A stretch of DNA of 64,000 bases from Exiguobacterium undae DSM 14481 (GCF_000620805.1 NZ_KK211187.1:839957-903956), one strand, 5' to 3'; numbered from the stretch's first letter, positions 34,597-44,539 are shown. Program-made: numbers and translations. The notes: a model not told the origin generated them from the sequence alone.

Positions 34597-35301
34597 GTGG
34601 TAGAACAACCAACCGGAGTGATTGTCCTTGTGTATCCACTCCAATTACGTGCCCGGCCGAGCGAAGCATTGATTCGCGTCTTGGAACGGGAATATGAAGT
34701 GCTTTTGGTCGATGCACCACGTCGTGTATCGTTTGAAGAACACCAACAATTATTAAAAGAAGCGTTACGGGAAGCCGGTAAACGAAAGCTTCCGATTCAC
34801 ATCATTGCCTGCAGCATGGGAGCACTCGTCGTGAACCGGCTGTTGCAGGAATACGAATTGCCGATCGCCAGTCTGTCATTCATCTCGCCGTTGTTTGATT
34901 GGCACAATTCGAAACAGCTCGGCGGCGTCAAACAAGTATTTGCGAGTGCATTTGATCGTTTTCGCCCGGATGCACCGCTCGGGACGTTACCGTTTGGGCA
35001 AAACAATGAAGATGCGGTTCGTCTCGGTGAGTTGACGTATGCACAGTATCGCGAGATTGAAGAAGAGATCGTGTTGCATGATGAAGAACGGAAAAAATTA
35101 CCGCGTGTCCATCTCGCCTGTTTTTATGCGCCGGATGATCAGTTTGCCGATGTCAAGCTGACGCTCGAAGTGTGCCGGAAAATGGGGGGCGACCAGATTT
35201 ATCTGCAGCGTCTGCACGGCTTCCCGCACTTTAGTTTCGAACGTTTGAACACACGGTTTGCCGAAAAATTACTATTGTTCCTCAAACTCGTCGAAGAGTA
35301 A
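34597..35301 (+). CDS. Alpha/beta hydrolase-fold protein
   Basis: The 234 residues have an alpha/beta hydrolase layout: a first strand VIVLVYPLQLR, then IHIIACSMGALVVNRLL near 67-83 in which C-S-M-G replaces the usual G-x-S-x-G elbow (Ser73), an Asp in YAPDDQFADV, and a late His in GFPHFSFERL. This fits a serine hydrolase, probably an esterase or thioesterase, but the substrate is not known. Start is GTG, with AGAGGTGAG just upstream. It ends in its own terminator, next to a tandem duplication. Confidence 0.65.
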   Translation: MVEQPTGVIVLVYPLQLRARPSEALIRVLEREYEVLLVDAPRRVSFEEHQQLLKEALREAGKRKLPIHIIACSMGALVVNRLLQEYELPIASLSFISPLFDWHNSKQLGGVKQVFASAFDRFRPDAPLGTLPFGQNNEDAVRLGELTYAQYREIEEEIVLHDEERKKLPRVHLACFYAPDDQFADVKLTLEVCRKMGGDQIYLQRLHGFPHFSFERLNTRFAEKLLLFLKLVEE

Positions 35302-35318
35302 GAAGCGAATTAAAAAAA

Positions 35319-35357
35319 GGAGGATACCGTCGCCCGCGACAGGATCCTCCTTTTTTT
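35319..35357 (+). terminator. Intrinsic terminator after the alpha/beta hydrolase gene
   Basis: AGGAGGAT(AC)CGTCG pairs with CGAC(AGG)ATCCTCCT, followed by T7. The convergent mnmM gene ends just beyond. Confidence 0.85.
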
Positions 35358-35417
35358 AGTCGTTGATCTGTTTTTTAAGCTTTTTTTAGTCGTTGATCTG
35401 TTTTTTAAGCTTTTTTT
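35351..35417. repeat. 30-bp perfect tandem duplication at the end of mnmM
   Basis: Positions 35351-35380 and 35381-35410 are identical, and the first seven bases recur once more at 35411. On the minus strand the unit encodes the last residues KKQIND and the stop of mnmM, so a second in-frame copy of the C-terminus and stop lies directly behind the real stop. Confidence 0.95.
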
Positions 35418-35976
35418 CGATGGCGACGATGAAAGGCGGATTGTTTTGTTGATTCAAAAACCGGTATTGTAAGACGGCATAATCTTGTTGGGACAGGAGC
35501 GAAACATAGTCGAGGACGGCGTCGCGTTCTTTACGTCCTTCGATATGTCCGTGATAAATCACAAGGACGATCAATCCTCCAGGCACGAGGACGGGCAGAA
35601 GGGCGCCGAGCGCCTCTAACGTCTCTTCCCCGGTCGTCGTGACCGATTTATCACTCCCCGGTAAGTAACCGAGATTAAAGACGCCGGCGCGGATCGGACG
35701 CTGTTCTTCAAACAGGCGCGCTCCGACATGGATGTGACTTTCGTGATACAAATCGACCCATTCCGAAACATGAGCTGCCTGCAACCGGCGTTTCGTCTCT
35801 TCAATCGCCTGCTCCTGGACATCAAAAGCGATGACCCGACCGCTTGGTCCGACTTGTTCGGCAAGGAAGTGTGTATCATGACCGTTCCCGGCGGTCATAT
35901 CGACGACACAATCCCCTTCATGGATGACAGACTCCAGTAATTCTTTGGCGTAAGGTAATACTCGTGCAAGTGACAT
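35386..35976 (-). CDS. mnmM: Class I SAM-dependent methyltransferase, MnmM/YtqB family
   Basis: This 196-residue methyltransferase has motif I VVDMTAGNGHDTHFLA near 24-39, an acidic residue in VIAFDVQ, and NLGYLPGSDKSVTT near 100-113, the catalytic-region signature of the YtqB family. YtqB was recently shown to be MnmM, which methylates nm5(s2)U34 of tRNA to mnm5(s2)U34 in Gram-positive bacteria. The ATG at 35976 has AGAGGAG 8 nt upstream. The C-terminal ten codons and stop are duplicated in tandem just downstream. SAM comes from metK at 32680. Confidence 0.87.
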   Translation of the reverse strand: MSLARVLPYAKELLESVIHEGDCVVDMTAGNGHDTHFLAEQVGPSGRVIAFDVQEQAIEETKRRLQAAHVSEWVDLYHESHIHVGARLFEEQRPIRAGVFNLGYLPGSDKSVTTTGEETLEALGALLPVLVPGGLIVLVIYHGHIEGRKERDAVLDYVSLLSQQDYAVLQYRFLNQQNNPPFIVAIEKKLKKQIND

Positions 35977-36151
35977 GGCATAAACTCCTCTTCCTGATAG
36001 CTGTTCTGTTTTTTCTAAGTACCCGCAAATCCGATCATTTAGTCAATTGTATCATTTTTCCGATTGTTCGTTTAAATCGAAGTTCCTTGACAGAGTGCGA
36101 TGCAATTTCGTAAAGTGGCAAGGTTGGAAACTATATTGGAGGAAACTGATC

Positions 36152-37333
36152 ATGCCGAAATTACCTCGTGCGGTCTGGATTCTGGTATTGGCGATGGCGA
36201 TCAATACGACAGGATCCTCTTTTTTATGGCCGTTTAATACATTATACATTCATGAATATTTAGGCGAATCGATGACAAAAGCGGGAATGGCGTTGTTCGT
36301 CAACTCGGCGCTTGCCATCGTCGGAAACTACATTGGGGGAAAAGCGTTTGACCGGCTCGGTGGTAAACGGACACTTGTCATCAGTGTCGTTGGTCTCGTT
36401 CTGGCTTCGGTCGGATTATGGATGTTCCACCAGACTTTCACCGGATACGTTCTGATGCTTGGATTGATTGGATTTGTCGGTGGGATGGTTTTCCCGACGA
36501 TTTATGCATTGACAGGTGTTATCTGGCCGGAAGGCGGAAGACGCGCCTTCAATGCAATTTATGTCGCCCAAAATGTCGGTGTCGCGCTTGGAACGGCAAT
36601 CAGTGGACAGATTGCGGCGATTGACATTCAATTTATTTTCATCGCGAATCTCGTGTTATACCTGCTGTTTGCGCTGGTATTACTCGTTGGTCTGAACTGG
36701 ATTCAAGTGAATCCGCTGAAACGCCAGGCGACGACGTCAGGGGACGGAGAACGTGAACCGTTATCGCGAGCGTCTGTCCGGACGATGCTGTACGTATCGA
36801 TCGGTTACGCGTTGTTATGGTTCGTCTATGTCCAGTGGCAAGGAACATTTGCCGTTCATACAAAATCTCTTGGTGTTACGATTTCCGAGTATTCGATCCT
36901 CTGGACAATCAACGGAGCGTTGATCGTATTTGCACAACCGTTGTTGACGCCTGTCTTGCGGTGGTTTGGAGATGATTTGAAGCGTCAGTTGTTGACCGGG
37001 ACCGGTATCTTCCTGCTGTCTTATTTGATTGTGCCGTTTGCCGGCGGCTTCAAGATGTTTTTAGTCGCGATGATTATCTTGACGATCGGGGAAATGTTCA
37101 TCTGGCCGGCTGTTCCAGCAATGGCTGCACGCTTGGCACCGATCGGAAAAGAAGGGGAGTTCCAAGGATACGTCAATATCGCAGCATCGGCCGGACGGAT
37201 GATCAGTCCGACCGTCGGTGGATTGATTTATGATATCTCAGGAATGAATGCTGTCTTCTTGACGTTAATCGGACTGATTATCGTGGCCGGATTTACATTC
37301 ATCCGGGCCGTTCCCAAAAAAGTACAACCCTGA
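36152..37333 (+). CDS. MFS transporter, 12-TMS
   Basis: This 393-residue major facilitator has twelve hydrophobic segments, a motif-A-like loop GGKAFDRLGGKRTL near 57-70, and a similar half-repeat later. It resembles Bacillus MFS proteins annotated as multidrug or unspecified efflux (YttB-like), but the substrate is open. A frame from 36047 exists, but TTGGAGG about 8 nt before the ATG at 36152 decides the start. It is a single-gene unit with a strong terminator. Nothing indicates induction. Confidence 0.82.
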   Translation: MPKLPRAVWILVLAMAINTTGSSFLWPFNTLYIHEYLGESMTKAGMALFVNSALAIVGNYIGGKAFDRLGGKRTLVISVVGLVLASVGLWMFHQTFTGYVLMLGLIGFVGGMVFPTIYALTGVIWPEGGRRAFNAIYVAQNVGVALGTAISGQIAAIDIQFIFIANLVLYLLFALVLLVGLNWIQVNPLKRQATTSGDGEREPLSRASVRTMLYVSIGYALLWFVYVQWQGTFAVHTKSLGVTISEYSILWTINGALIVFAQPLLTPVLRWFGDDLKRQLLTGTGIFLLSYLIVPFAGGFKMFLVAMIILTIGEMFIWPAVPAMAARLAPIGKEGEFQGYVNIAASAGRMISPTVGGLIYDISGMNAVFLTLIGLIIVAGFTFIRAVPKKVQP

Positions 37334-37339
37334 ACAAAG

Positions 37340-37375
37340 GGAGGAAAAGTGTACGTTACTTTTCCTCCTTTTTTA
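37340..37375 (+). terminator. Intrinsic terminator after the MFS gene
   Basis: GGAGGAAAAGT pairs perfectly with ACTTTTCCTCC around GTACGTT, followed by T6. Confidence 0.9.
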
Positions 37376-37500
37376 TTGCTCAAGAAAGCATAAAATGGAT
37401 TAAATAGGGTAATTATTTTTAAAAAGGAAAAATTAATTAATTAACCAAATTAAAGGGAATGGTGTTTTGTCCGGCGTGTCACGTGTTGGAGGTGAAGAAG

Positions 37501-38532
37501 ATGAGGCAGTGTGTATTCATCGAAGATCAATCCACTTGGACGGCGCTCATAAGAGGGAAGCCGCTCGACATTTTTTACAGTTATGAGTACGTCAAGTTGA
37601 ACGCACGTTCTGAAGAATCGGCTGGTTTGATTTATTTCGAGGGGCAGTCGGGCGAACTGTTTTATCCTTTTTTAAAACGGCGAATCTTTGATACACCCTA
37701 CTTTGACATTATCACGCCTTACGGTTACGGCGGACCGGAAATTGTCGGGACGTTGACGCCGGAGGAATTGGCACTGGCCAAAGGTTCATTTCGGCAATGG
37801 GCAAGACAGCATCATGTCGTCTCGGAACTGATCCGGTTTAATCCGTTGACTAAAAACGAACAACAAGTTCCGGAGTGGACAGGAAAAGAATTCATTCGAC
37901 ATACAACCAGCATCGATCTTCGCCCCCCTGTAGACGAAATCATACAGACCTTCCATAAAAAAAATCGGAGTATGATTCGCAAGTCCTTGGCGTCTGAATT
38001 GACGGTCCGTTGTGGAGCAAAAGAGGATTTACAGACGTTCATTCAACTGTATTATCAGACGATGGACCGAAAAGACGCTTCGTTACATTATTATTTTACG
38101 ACAGACTACTTTGAACAATTGTTTCAGCCGACGGCACTTTGCCGGCCTACGTTATTGATGGCCGAGTGGCGGGGGCAAACAATAGGAGCGTACTTCATCT
38201 TATTAGGTCATGACTATGCGCACGGTCATCTGATTGGTTGTCAGCGGGACGAGCATAAACTGTTTCCCAACCAACGCCTTGAATATGAAGCGATTTTGTA
38301 CTCAAAAGCTGCGGGAATGGTCGAACAGCATTTGGGTGGCGGTTACAAGGAACGCGACAGTCTGTTTGAAAGCAAATGCCGTTACACCGGGTACCGGATG
38401 TTTGAATACCATCAAGGAAAAACGGTTTTATTGCCGCAAATCTACGAGCAATTATGTAAGCAGTACGGTCGGAATGAAGCGGCAAATTATTTTCCCGAGT
38501 ACCGGTATCATGAGACCGTCGTCTCGACTTGA
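37501..38532 (+). CDS. FemAB/BioF2-like GNAT acyltransferase
   Basis: The 343 residues look like a double GNAT fold of the FemAB or Acetyltransf_6 type: an N-terminal half with FYPFLKRRI and TPYGYGGPE near 55-80, a central IIQTFHKKNRSMIRKSL helix near 145-160, and a C-terminal half with LLMAEWRGQTIGAYFILLG. Family members attach aminoacyl groups from tRNA to peptidoglycan precursors, or acylate other surface molecules. The lipid II-specific coiled-coil arm of FemA/X is absent, so a different substrate is possible. TTGGAGGTG lies 6 nt before the ATG at 37501. It stands alone. Confidence 0.72.
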   Translation: MRQCVFIEDQSTWTALIRGKPLDIFYSYEYVKLNARSEESAGLIYFEGQSGELFYPFLKRRIFDTPYFDIITPYGYGGPEIVGTLTPEELALAKGSFRQWARQHHVVSELIRFNPLTKNEQQVPEWTGKEFIRHTTSIDLRPPVDEIIQTFHKKNRSMIRKSLASELTVRCGAKEDLQTFIQLYYQTMDRKDASLHYYFTTDYFEQLFQPTALCRPTLLMAEWRGQTIGAYFILLGHDYAHGHLIGCQRDEHKLFPNQRLEYEAILYSKAAGMVEQHLGGGYKERDSLFESKCRYTGYRMFEYHQGKTVLLPQIYEQLCKQYGRNEAANYFPEYRYHETVVST

Positions 38533-38539
38533 ATGGACC

Positions 38540-38567
38540 TGACAGTCTGCGGACTGTCATTTTTTTT
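38540..38567 (+). terminator. Intrinsic terminator after the FemAB-like gene
   Basis: TGACAGTC pairs with GACTGTCA around TGCG, followed by T8. It lies 8 bp after the stop. Confidence 0.85.
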
Positions 38568-38594
38568 GGTACGCTATCGGAGGGAGGGAAAACA

Positions 38595-39239
38595 ATGAAA
38601 AAAACTGGACTGATTTTTGATATGGATGGTGTCATTCTGGATAGTGAAATTCAATATTTTAAAGTGCATCAGCAGATGTTCCGGACATTAGCGATTCCAC
38701 TCGATCGTGTTCAATACGCGACGTTCATGGGGAAAACAGGGGACGAAATGTGGCAGGAACTGATCACCCAACATGATTTGCCGCATTCGACGGAATCGTT
38801 GCTTGCACTTGAACATGAATTATTTCAACAGCATGCCAAGCCGGAAGAGTGTGGCTTAAAAGACGGTGTCCACGAGTTGATGGCTCTTGCGCGGACGGAA
38901 GGATACAAGGTGGCCATTGCGTCGTCGAGTTCACTTGAAAAAATCAAACGCGTCATCGCGCATTACGGATTGACGGTTGATGCGTATACGAGCGGATTTG
39001 AAGTCCCACGGTCGAAGCCGGATCCGGCGATTTTCCGCTTGGCGGCACAACGGATTGACCAAGCACCGGAGGCTTGTATCGTGATTGAAGATGCAACAAA
39101 CGGGATGATCGGGGCGAAGGAAGCAGGAATGGAAGTCATCGCCTTGCTGGATGAGCGGATGCCGACACAAATCCTGCATCACGCGGACCACGTCGTCTCA
39201 ACGCATGCGGCAATCGGAGAAATTTTACGGAACCGTTGA
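38595..39239 (+). CDS. HAD-superfamily phosphatase/phosphomutase (subfamily IA)
   Basis: The 214 residues contain motif I FDMDGVILDSE (8-18) with the nucleophile Asp9, motif II VAIASSSSLEKIK near 106-118, motif III SKPDPAIF with Lys near 143, and motif IV VIEDATNGMIGAKEAGM near 165-181. DGVxxDSE and the helical cap are shared with beta-phosphoglucomutase and small sugar-phosphate phosphatases. No maltose or trehalose genes are beside it, so phosphatase on a sugar phosphate is as likely. GGAGGGAGGG precedes the ATG. The leuS promoter overlaps its stop. Confidence 0.82.
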   Translation: MKKTGLIFDMDGVILDSEIQYFKVHQQMFRTLAIPLDRVQYATFMGKTGDEMWQELITQHDLPHSTESLLALEHELFQQHAKPEECGLKDGVHELMALARTEGYKVAIASSSSLEKIKRVIAHYGLTVDAYTSGFEVPRSKPDPAIFRLAAQRIDQAPEACIVIEDATNGMIGAKEAGMEVIALLDERMPTQILHHADHVVSTHAAIGEILRNR

Positions 39240-39265
39240 CGATAAGGGAAGATTCAGCTTACACT
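39236..39265 (+). promoter_or_regulatory. leuS promoter
   Basis: TTGACG (39236-39241), 18-bp spacer, TACACT (39260-39265). The -35 overlaps the stop codon of the HAD gene; transcription would begin near 39272, at the T-box leader. Confidence 0.5.
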
Positions 39266-39274
39266 AACACATAG

Positions 39275-39474
39275 ATAGTCAATTGCGACGAACTGAAGTA
39301 GTAAGGGAGTCATTCCGTTTAGAGAGCTGGTGGTCGGTGCAAACCAGTCGGGATCGTCCGTGAACTCGTCAGGGAGCATGATTCGTGAACAGAAGTAGCG
39401 AATCCGGTCCTTCACACCGTTATCCGTGAATCAAGTGGTCTGTCTCGGCAGACAACGTGGGTGGTACCGCGGGA
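39275..39474 (+). ncRNA. T-box riboswitch, leucine-specific, upstream of leuS
   Basis: The leader shows GAACTGAAGTAGTAAGG (start of stem I), AGAGAGCTGGTGGTCGGTGC (apical stem I), a specifier CTC (Leu) at 39365-39367 within GTGAACTCGTC, and the T-box AACGTGGGTGGTACCGCGG at 39454-39472. TGGT in the bulge pairs with the ACCA end of uncharged tRNA-Leu. Uncharged tRNA would favour the antiterminator and leuS expression. Confidence 0.93.
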
Positions 39475-39478
39475 GACA

Positions 39479-39526
39479 AACCGGTCTTTCGTCCCTATTC
39501 CTAGGGGCGGAGACCGGTTTTTTGTA
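39479..39526 (+). terminator. T-box-controlled terminator before leuS
   Basis: AACCGGTCTTTCGTCCC pairs with AGGGGCGGAGACCGGTT, followed by T6. It competes with the antiterminator formed by the T-box sequence. Confidence 0.9.
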
Positions 39527-39546
39527 TATTCAGAGGAGGAATAGAG

Positions 39547-41952
39547 ATGCCGTACAATCATCGCGAGATCGAACCAAAATGGCAAGCACGTTGGGAGCAA
39601 GACAATGCGTTCGTAACAACAGAAGATCCAGAAAAAGAAGGATTTTATGCGCTAGACATGTTTCCATATCCATCGGGAGCTGGACTGCATGTCGGACACC
39701 CGGAAGGATACACGGCAACGGATATCCTCGCCCGTATGAAACGCATGCAAGGTTATAACGTTCTTCATCCAATGGGATGGGATGCATTTGGTCTACCGGC
39801 GGAACAATACGCCCTTGATACGGGAAATGATCCGCGGGAGTTCACTGCTCAAAACATCGAGACGTTTAAACGTCAGTTAAAAGATTTAGGATTTTCTTAC
39901 GATTGGGACCGTGAAATCAATACGACGGATCCGAAATACTACAAATGGACACAGTGGATCTTTACGCAGTTGTATGAAAAAGGACTCGCGTTTGTCGATG
40001 AAGTCGCCGTCAACTGGTGCCCGGCACTTGGAACCGTGCTTGCGAACGAAGAAGTCATCGACGGCTTATCTGAACGTGGAAACCATCCGGTCGTCCGTGT
40101 CCCGATGCGTCAGTGGGTCTTGAAGATCACGGATTATGCCGAACGGTTATTGGAAGATTTGGACGAGCTCGATTGGCCGGAATCCGTCAAGGAAATGCAA
40201 CGGAACTGGATCGGTAAATCGGAAGGGGCGGAAATCGACTTTACGATTGACGGTCACAAAAAGCAAGTGACGGTCTTCACGACGCGTCCGGATACCGTAT
40301 TCGGAGCGACTTATCTTGTCCTTGCGCCGGAGCATCCGTTTGTTTCGGATATCACGACAGCCGATCATGCAGAAGCCGTCAACACGTACATTGCGTCGGT
40401 TCAGACAAAATCTGATTTGGAGCGGACGGATCTCGCGAAAGAAAAAACGGGTGTCTTCACAGGCGCATTTGCCGTCAATCCAATTTCCGGCGAACGTCTT
40501 CCGATTTGGATCGCGGACTATGTCTTGTCAACTTACGGCACGGGAGCCATCATGGCAGTTCCGGCACACGATGAGCGGGATCACGAGTTTGCGAAACAGT
40601 TTGACCTTCCGATCATTGAAGTCGTACAAGGCGGCAACGTCGAGGAAGCGGCATATACGGGAGAAGGCGAACATGTCAACTCACAGATGCTCGACGGACT
40701 TTCAAAACAAGATGCGATCGACACGATCATCGCGGAACTGGAGACGAACCAAGTCGGCCGCAAGAAGATTACCTTCCGTCTACGGGACTGGTTGTTTAGT
40801 CGTCAACGGTACTGGGGCGAACCGATTCCGGTCGTCCATATGGAAGACGGAACGATGAAAACATTGGATAAATCGGAATTACCACTTGAGTTACCAATCA
40901 TTCCTGAAATCAAGCCTTCCGGCACGGGAGAATCGCCGCTTGCGCTTGCGGAAGATTGGCTTGACTACACGGATCCCGTCACTGGACTCAAAGGGCGCCG
41001 TGAAACGAACACGATGCCGCAATGGGGCGGAAGCTGCTGGTACTATCTTCGTTTCATCGATCCGCATAACGAAGACGCGATCGCGGATCCGGAGAAATTA
41101 AAGTATTGGCTACCGGTTGACATTTATATCGGTGGAGCAGAGCATGCCGTTCTTCACTTGCTGTACGCCCGTTTCTGGCATAAAGTCTTGTACGACATCG
41201 GTGTCGTACCGACGAAGGAACCGTTCCAGAAGCTATATAACCAAGGGATGATCCTTGGCGAAAACAACGAAAAGATGTCGAAATCACGCGGAAACGTCAT
41301 CAATCCGGATGAAATCGTCAAATCACACGGAGCCGATACGCTTCGTTTATATGAAATGTTCATGGGACCACTCGATGCGTCCGTTTCGTGGTCTGAAAAT
41401 GGACTCGATGGAGCACGCCGCTTCCTGGATCGTGTCTGGCGTCTGTTCGAACGGACGGCTGATATTCAAGACGTGACGACGGTCGATGCGGACTTCGAAC
41501 GCGTTTACCATCAGACGGTCAAAAAAGTAACGGAAGACTTCACGAACATTCAATTCAACACAGGGATCTCGCAGTTGATGGTCTTCGTTAACGAAGCGAA
41601 CAAACAACCTGTATTGCCGCGCCACTTCCTGCGTGGATTCGTTCAATTGTTGACACCGGTTGCACCGCACCTCGGTGAAGAGTTATGGGAACAACTTGGT
41701 TTTGAGGACACGTTGACGTATGCCGCTTGGCCGACGTTTGACGAGACGAAACTCGTGAGTGATACGATGGAATTCGTCATTCAAGTCAACGGAAAAGTCC
41801 GTTCGAAACTCGTCATCGGTATCGACGCAACAAAAGAAGAAATTGAAACACTTGCATTTGCGGATGAAAAAACGCAAGAGTGGATTGGCGATAAAACGGT
41901 TCGGAAAGTGATTGTCGTTCCGAAGAAATTGATTAACATCGTAGCGAACTAA
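39547..41952 (+). CDS. leuS: Leucyl-tRNA synthetase
   Basis: This 801-residue class Ia synthetase charges tRNA-Leu with leucine. HVGH at 48-51 is the HIGH motif in [16 protein letters not shown], and KMSKS lies at 576-580. The inserted CP1 editing domain (about 220-415) contains [18 protein letters not shown], whose conserved Thr and Asp residues handle mischarged amino acids. The C-terminal domain has the usual [11 protein letters not shown] segment. GAGGAGG precedes the ATG. Expression depends on the T-box leader. Confidence 0.98.
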   Translation: MPYNHREIEPKWQARWEQDNAFVTTEDPEKEGFYALDMFPYPSGAGLHVGHPEGYTATDILARMKRMQGYNVLHPMGWDAFGLPAEQYALDTGNDPREFTAQNIETFKRQLKDLGFSYDWDREINTTDPKYYKWTQWIFTQLYEKGLAFVDEVAVNWCPALGTVLANEEVIDGLSERGNHPVVRVPMRQWVLKITDYAERLLEDLDELDWPESVKEMQRNWIGKSEGAEIDFTIDGHKKQVTVFTTRPDTVFGATYLVLAPEHPFVSDITTADHAEAVNTYIASVQTKSDLERTDLAKEKTGVFTGAFAVNPISGERLPIWIADYVLSTYGTGAIMAVPAHDERDHEFAKQFDLPIIEVVQGGNVEEAAYTGEGEHVNSQMLDGLSKQDAIDTIIAELETNQVGRKKITFRLRDWLFSRQRYWGEPIPVVHMEDGTMKTLDKSELPLELPIIPEIKPSGTGESPLALAEDWLDYTDPVTGLKGRRETNTMPQWGGSCWYYLRFIDPHNEDAIADPEKLKYWLPVDIYIGGAEHAVLHLLYARFWHKVLYDIGVVPTKEPFQKLYNQGMILGENNEKMSKSRGNVINPDEIVKSHGADTLRLYEMFMGPLDASVSWSENGLDGARRFLDRVWRLFERTADIQDVTTVDADFERVYHQTVKKVTEDFTNIQFNTGISQLMVFVNEANKQPVLPRHFLRGFVQLLTPVAPHLGEELWEQLGFEDTLTYAAWPTFDETKLVSDTMEFVIQVNGKVRSKLVIGIDATKEEIETLAFADEKTQEWIGDKTVRKVIVVPKKLINIVAN

Positions 41953-41954
41953 CG

Positions 41955-41995
41955 AAAACCCCCTCGTCTGAAGTGTTCAGGCAAGGGGGTTTTGT
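41955..41995 (+). terminator. Intrinsic terminator after leuS
   Basis: AAAACCCCCT pairs with AGGGGGTTTT around a loop of about 19 bases. Confidence 0.8.
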
Positions 41996-42081
41996 CGATA
42001 TCCGTCGCAAGTCCGCTTTTTTTTTAGGGCGCCTTCTGCTAAACTGAATCAGAAACCGAGACAGAAAGGCGATTTGTGTAA

Positions 42082-43062
42082 ATGAAACGAACTTATATAG
42101 TCTATACAACGATTTTTGCCGTTGTCTCCGGTCTGATTCTTTGCGTGTTGCTCGTTTTCTCGAAACCAGAAACGGTGGCACAAATCCAAGAGACCTTCGC
42201 AAAAATTGAGACACAATCCAAACATCAGGCAGCAGTGAAACAAGTTCCGCCTAAAACACCTTCTTCGATCCCGAATCCGGAAGAACCGTTGATCAAAAAT
42301 GTCCAGCAGATGTTATACGATGATTCCATCGGCTCGTATCTCGTCGTGACGGAAGATTATCGGTTTTTTGAAATCAGTGGAACCGGTGAACGGATCAATG
42401 CCTCTTTCCAAATTGAAGAGGACGGAAAGTTAATGTTGTCAGGACTGGACGGCATGACACTCGTCGACGGAGAAACTGTCGCCTTGTTGACTTCCAATCA
42501 GATTCTGGTGACCGTGAAGCGAGAAGACGGCGTCTGGAAGGAAGACAAACGGGAAAAAGTAGCCGGTACGACGATCCGGGACAGTTTTCACGGACTTGGT
42601 TACGATATGAAGCAAAAACAGTTTTATACGATCAACCATATCCGTTCCTTAAATCGAAGCGAGTTGACATATTTTGCGACGAAGCAAGATGAACTTAAAA
42701 TCGATCCGGATGCGACGGCCAAGGAAAAGCGGTTGTTAAAGAAAAAGCAAAAACCACCGTATTTGACGGTCGTCGCCCGAAAACGCATCGATACGGCAAG
42801 CGGAATGCGCAGTGATGCCAAAAAAGCCTTTACGGAGAACTTCCGGCCGATTGGTCTTGCCGAACGACAAGGTCGGATTTATACGCTTGATTCGGAAGCG
42901 TTATACCTGTATTCGATTGATACGAAGGATGTGACGATCACAGGAGAGTCAGCCAGCCCGAAAGTATACGGTGCGGAAGGAATATTTGTTCAGGACAATG
43001 AGTTATTTGCTCTGATTGAGACGGACAAGTTTTCGAGTCGCTCCTTTACGCCAATCGATTAA
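42082..43062 (+). CDS. Hypothetical exported or membrane-anchored protein
   Basis: The 326 residues start with a basic N-terminus and one hydrophobic segment (about 8-26) without a clear cleavage site, so the rest is probably held outside the membrane. The outer part has repeated short beta-strand patterns with Gly-Asp turns (SGTGERINASF, SGLDGMTLVDGE, LAERQGRIYTLDS), which suggest a beta-propeller-like fold, and a lysine-rich stretch near 215-225. I do not recognise the family. It is monocistronic and convergent with the flavoprotein gene. Confidence 0.6.
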   Translation: MKRTYIVYTTIFAVVSGLILCVLLVFSKPETVAQIQETFAKIETQSKHQAAVKQVPPKTPSSIPNPEEPLIKNVQQMLYDDSIGSYLVVTEDYRFFEISGTGERINASFQIEEDGKLMLSGLDGMTLVDGETVALLTSNQILVTVKREDGVWKEDKREKVAGTTIRDSFHGLGYDMKQKQFYTINHIRSLNRSELTYFATKQDELKIDPDATAKEKRLLKKKQKPPYLTVVARKRIDTASGMRSDAKKAFTENFRPIGLAERQGRIYTLDSEALYLYSIDTKDVTITGESASPKVYGAEGIFVQDNELFALIETDKFSSRSFTPID

Positions 43063-43064
43063 AA

Positions 43065-43098
43065 AGGCTAGCTCCCTGACGGAACTAGCCTTTTTTTT
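43065..43098. terminator. Bidirectional terminator
   Basis: AAGGCTAGCTCC pairs, with one mismatch, with GGAACTAGCCTT around CTGAC, followed by T8. A5 on the left gives a minus-strand T tail for the convergent flavoprotein gene. Confidence 0.85.
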
Positions 43099-44356
43099 AT
43101 GTCGCTGTGAGGGCAGCGTTCGTCCCGGCGCAGTGTCCGGTCACGAAAGCAGCCGTAATGTTGTAACCACCGGTGTAGCCGTGGATATCTAAGATTTCAC
43201 CGGCAAAAAACAATCCGTCGGCTTTCTTCGACATCATCGTTTTCGGCTGGATTTCCTTGATGGACACGCCGCCTCCCGTGACGAATGCTTTATCAAAATC
43301 GAGTGTCCCGATGGCTTGAAGCGGGAACCGCTTGAGTGTCGCCAGAAACTCGGTGAAGTCTTGTTTTTTGATTTGAGTACAGACTTCGTCACCAAAACCG
43401 ATTCGGGCGAACAACAAATCGAGCAGCCGTTCCGGTACAAAACCTTTCAACGCATTGCGGACCGTTTTCTTCGGATTCGCCGACAAGGCGGCTTGGAAAC
43501 GTTCGGTCAAAGCGCCAATTGATTCTTCGGGGAACAGATCAATCGAAAGGTGAACGACCCGTTCACCGGAGCGTTTTCGTTCCTTGATCGTATATTGACT
43601 GCACCGTAAAGCAATTGGACCACTCAGTCCGAAATGGGTGAACAGTAAATCACCGGTATGGGTTTTGATCGGCTTGTCCTTTTTTCCGTGAACAGTCAAG
43701 GCGACGTCACGTAACGACAGACCTTGTAACGTTTTTTCCTGGATAAACAAGTCGTTTAACAAGATCGGAACTTCCGTCGGGAATAGCTCCGTAATCGTAT
43801 GACCGGCTTTTTGTGCCCACGGATAACCGTCGCCGGTTGATCCCGTATGCGGCACCGATTGTCCGCCGACAGCGACGACACAGCTTTTGGCTTCAAGTCG
43901 GGTCCCGTCAGCCAATAAAACGGCTGCGAACGAACCGTCCGGATGGAATTCAAGGGTCGCGACTTCGGCATTGATCTGAATTTCTGCACCATGTTGCCGG
44001 ATTTGATCAATCAAAACGCGGACGACATCGGCTGCTTTATCGGAAACGGGAAACATCCGTCCGTTGTCTTCTTCTTTTAAGGCCACACCGAACCCTTCGA
44101 ACAGTTCGATGATCGATTCATTATTGAACTGAGAAAAGGCGCTGTAGAGGAAACGGCCGTTTCCCGGAATCGATTGAACGAGTTCCTCGAGTGGTTTGCG
44201 GTTCGTGACGTTACATCGACCGCCGCCGGAAATGGCAAGCTTCCGACCAAGTTTACTTCCTTTATCGAGCAAGAGCGTCTTTGCTCCTGCCTGTAACGAG
44301 GCGAGTGTTGCCATTAAGCCGCTGGGCCCGCCTCCGATTACGATTACATCATACAT
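43097..44356 (-). CDS. HI0933/YtfP-family FAD-dependent oxidoreductase
   Basis: The 419 residues contain IGGGPSGLMATL near 7-18 (FAD), the family signature GRKLAISGGGRCNVTN near 37-52, and a C-terminal FAGEILDIHGYTGGYNITAAF near 388-408. This fits the HI0933-like flavoproteins (YtfP in Bacillus). The reaction of most members is unknown. It is divergent from the flippase-like gene at 44540, as ytfP and ytgP are neighbours in Bacillus by recollection. The first residues MYDVIVIGGG fit a start at 44356, with GAGGTG nearby. Confidence 0.85.
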   Translation of the reverse strand: MYDVIVIGGGPSGLMATLASLQAGAKTLLLDKGSKLGRKLAISGGGRCNVTNRKPLEELVQSIPGNGRFLYSAFSQFNNESIIELFEGFGVALKEEDNGRMFPVSDKAADVVRVLIDQIRQHGAEIQINAEVATLEFHPDGSFAAVLLADGTRLEAKSCVVAVGGQSVPHTGSTGDGYPWAQKAGHTITELFPTEVPILLNDLFIQEKTLQGLSLRDVALTVHGKKDKPIKTHTGDLLFTHFGLSGPIALRCSQYTIKERKRSGERVVHLSIDLFPEESIGALTERFQAALSANPKKTVRNALKGFVPERLLDLLFARIGFGDEVCTQIKKQDFTEFLATLKRFPLQAIGTLDFDKAFVTGGGVSIKEIQPKTMMSKKADGLFFAGEILDIHGYTGGYNITAAFVTGHCAGTNAALTAT

Positions 44357-44539
44357 GTGGTCACCTCATTCGTTAGATTCTGCTTGTTCCACTTTAGCAG
44401 AAGTTTGTTCTGTAAACAAACCGTCTCTTTCTTTTATGGAAGCTGAGCGGTATAATGATTTGCAATTGTGCAAGAGAGAACTTGTATATTGAGACGTCGG
44501 TCGATTCAAGAAAAAATAGAAAGTGCGAGGAAGGTTATC

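Noticed and set aside
36047-36151. N-terminal extension of the MFS protein
   Set aside because: Polar, untypical residues and no ribosome site; the ATG at 36152 follows GGAGG.
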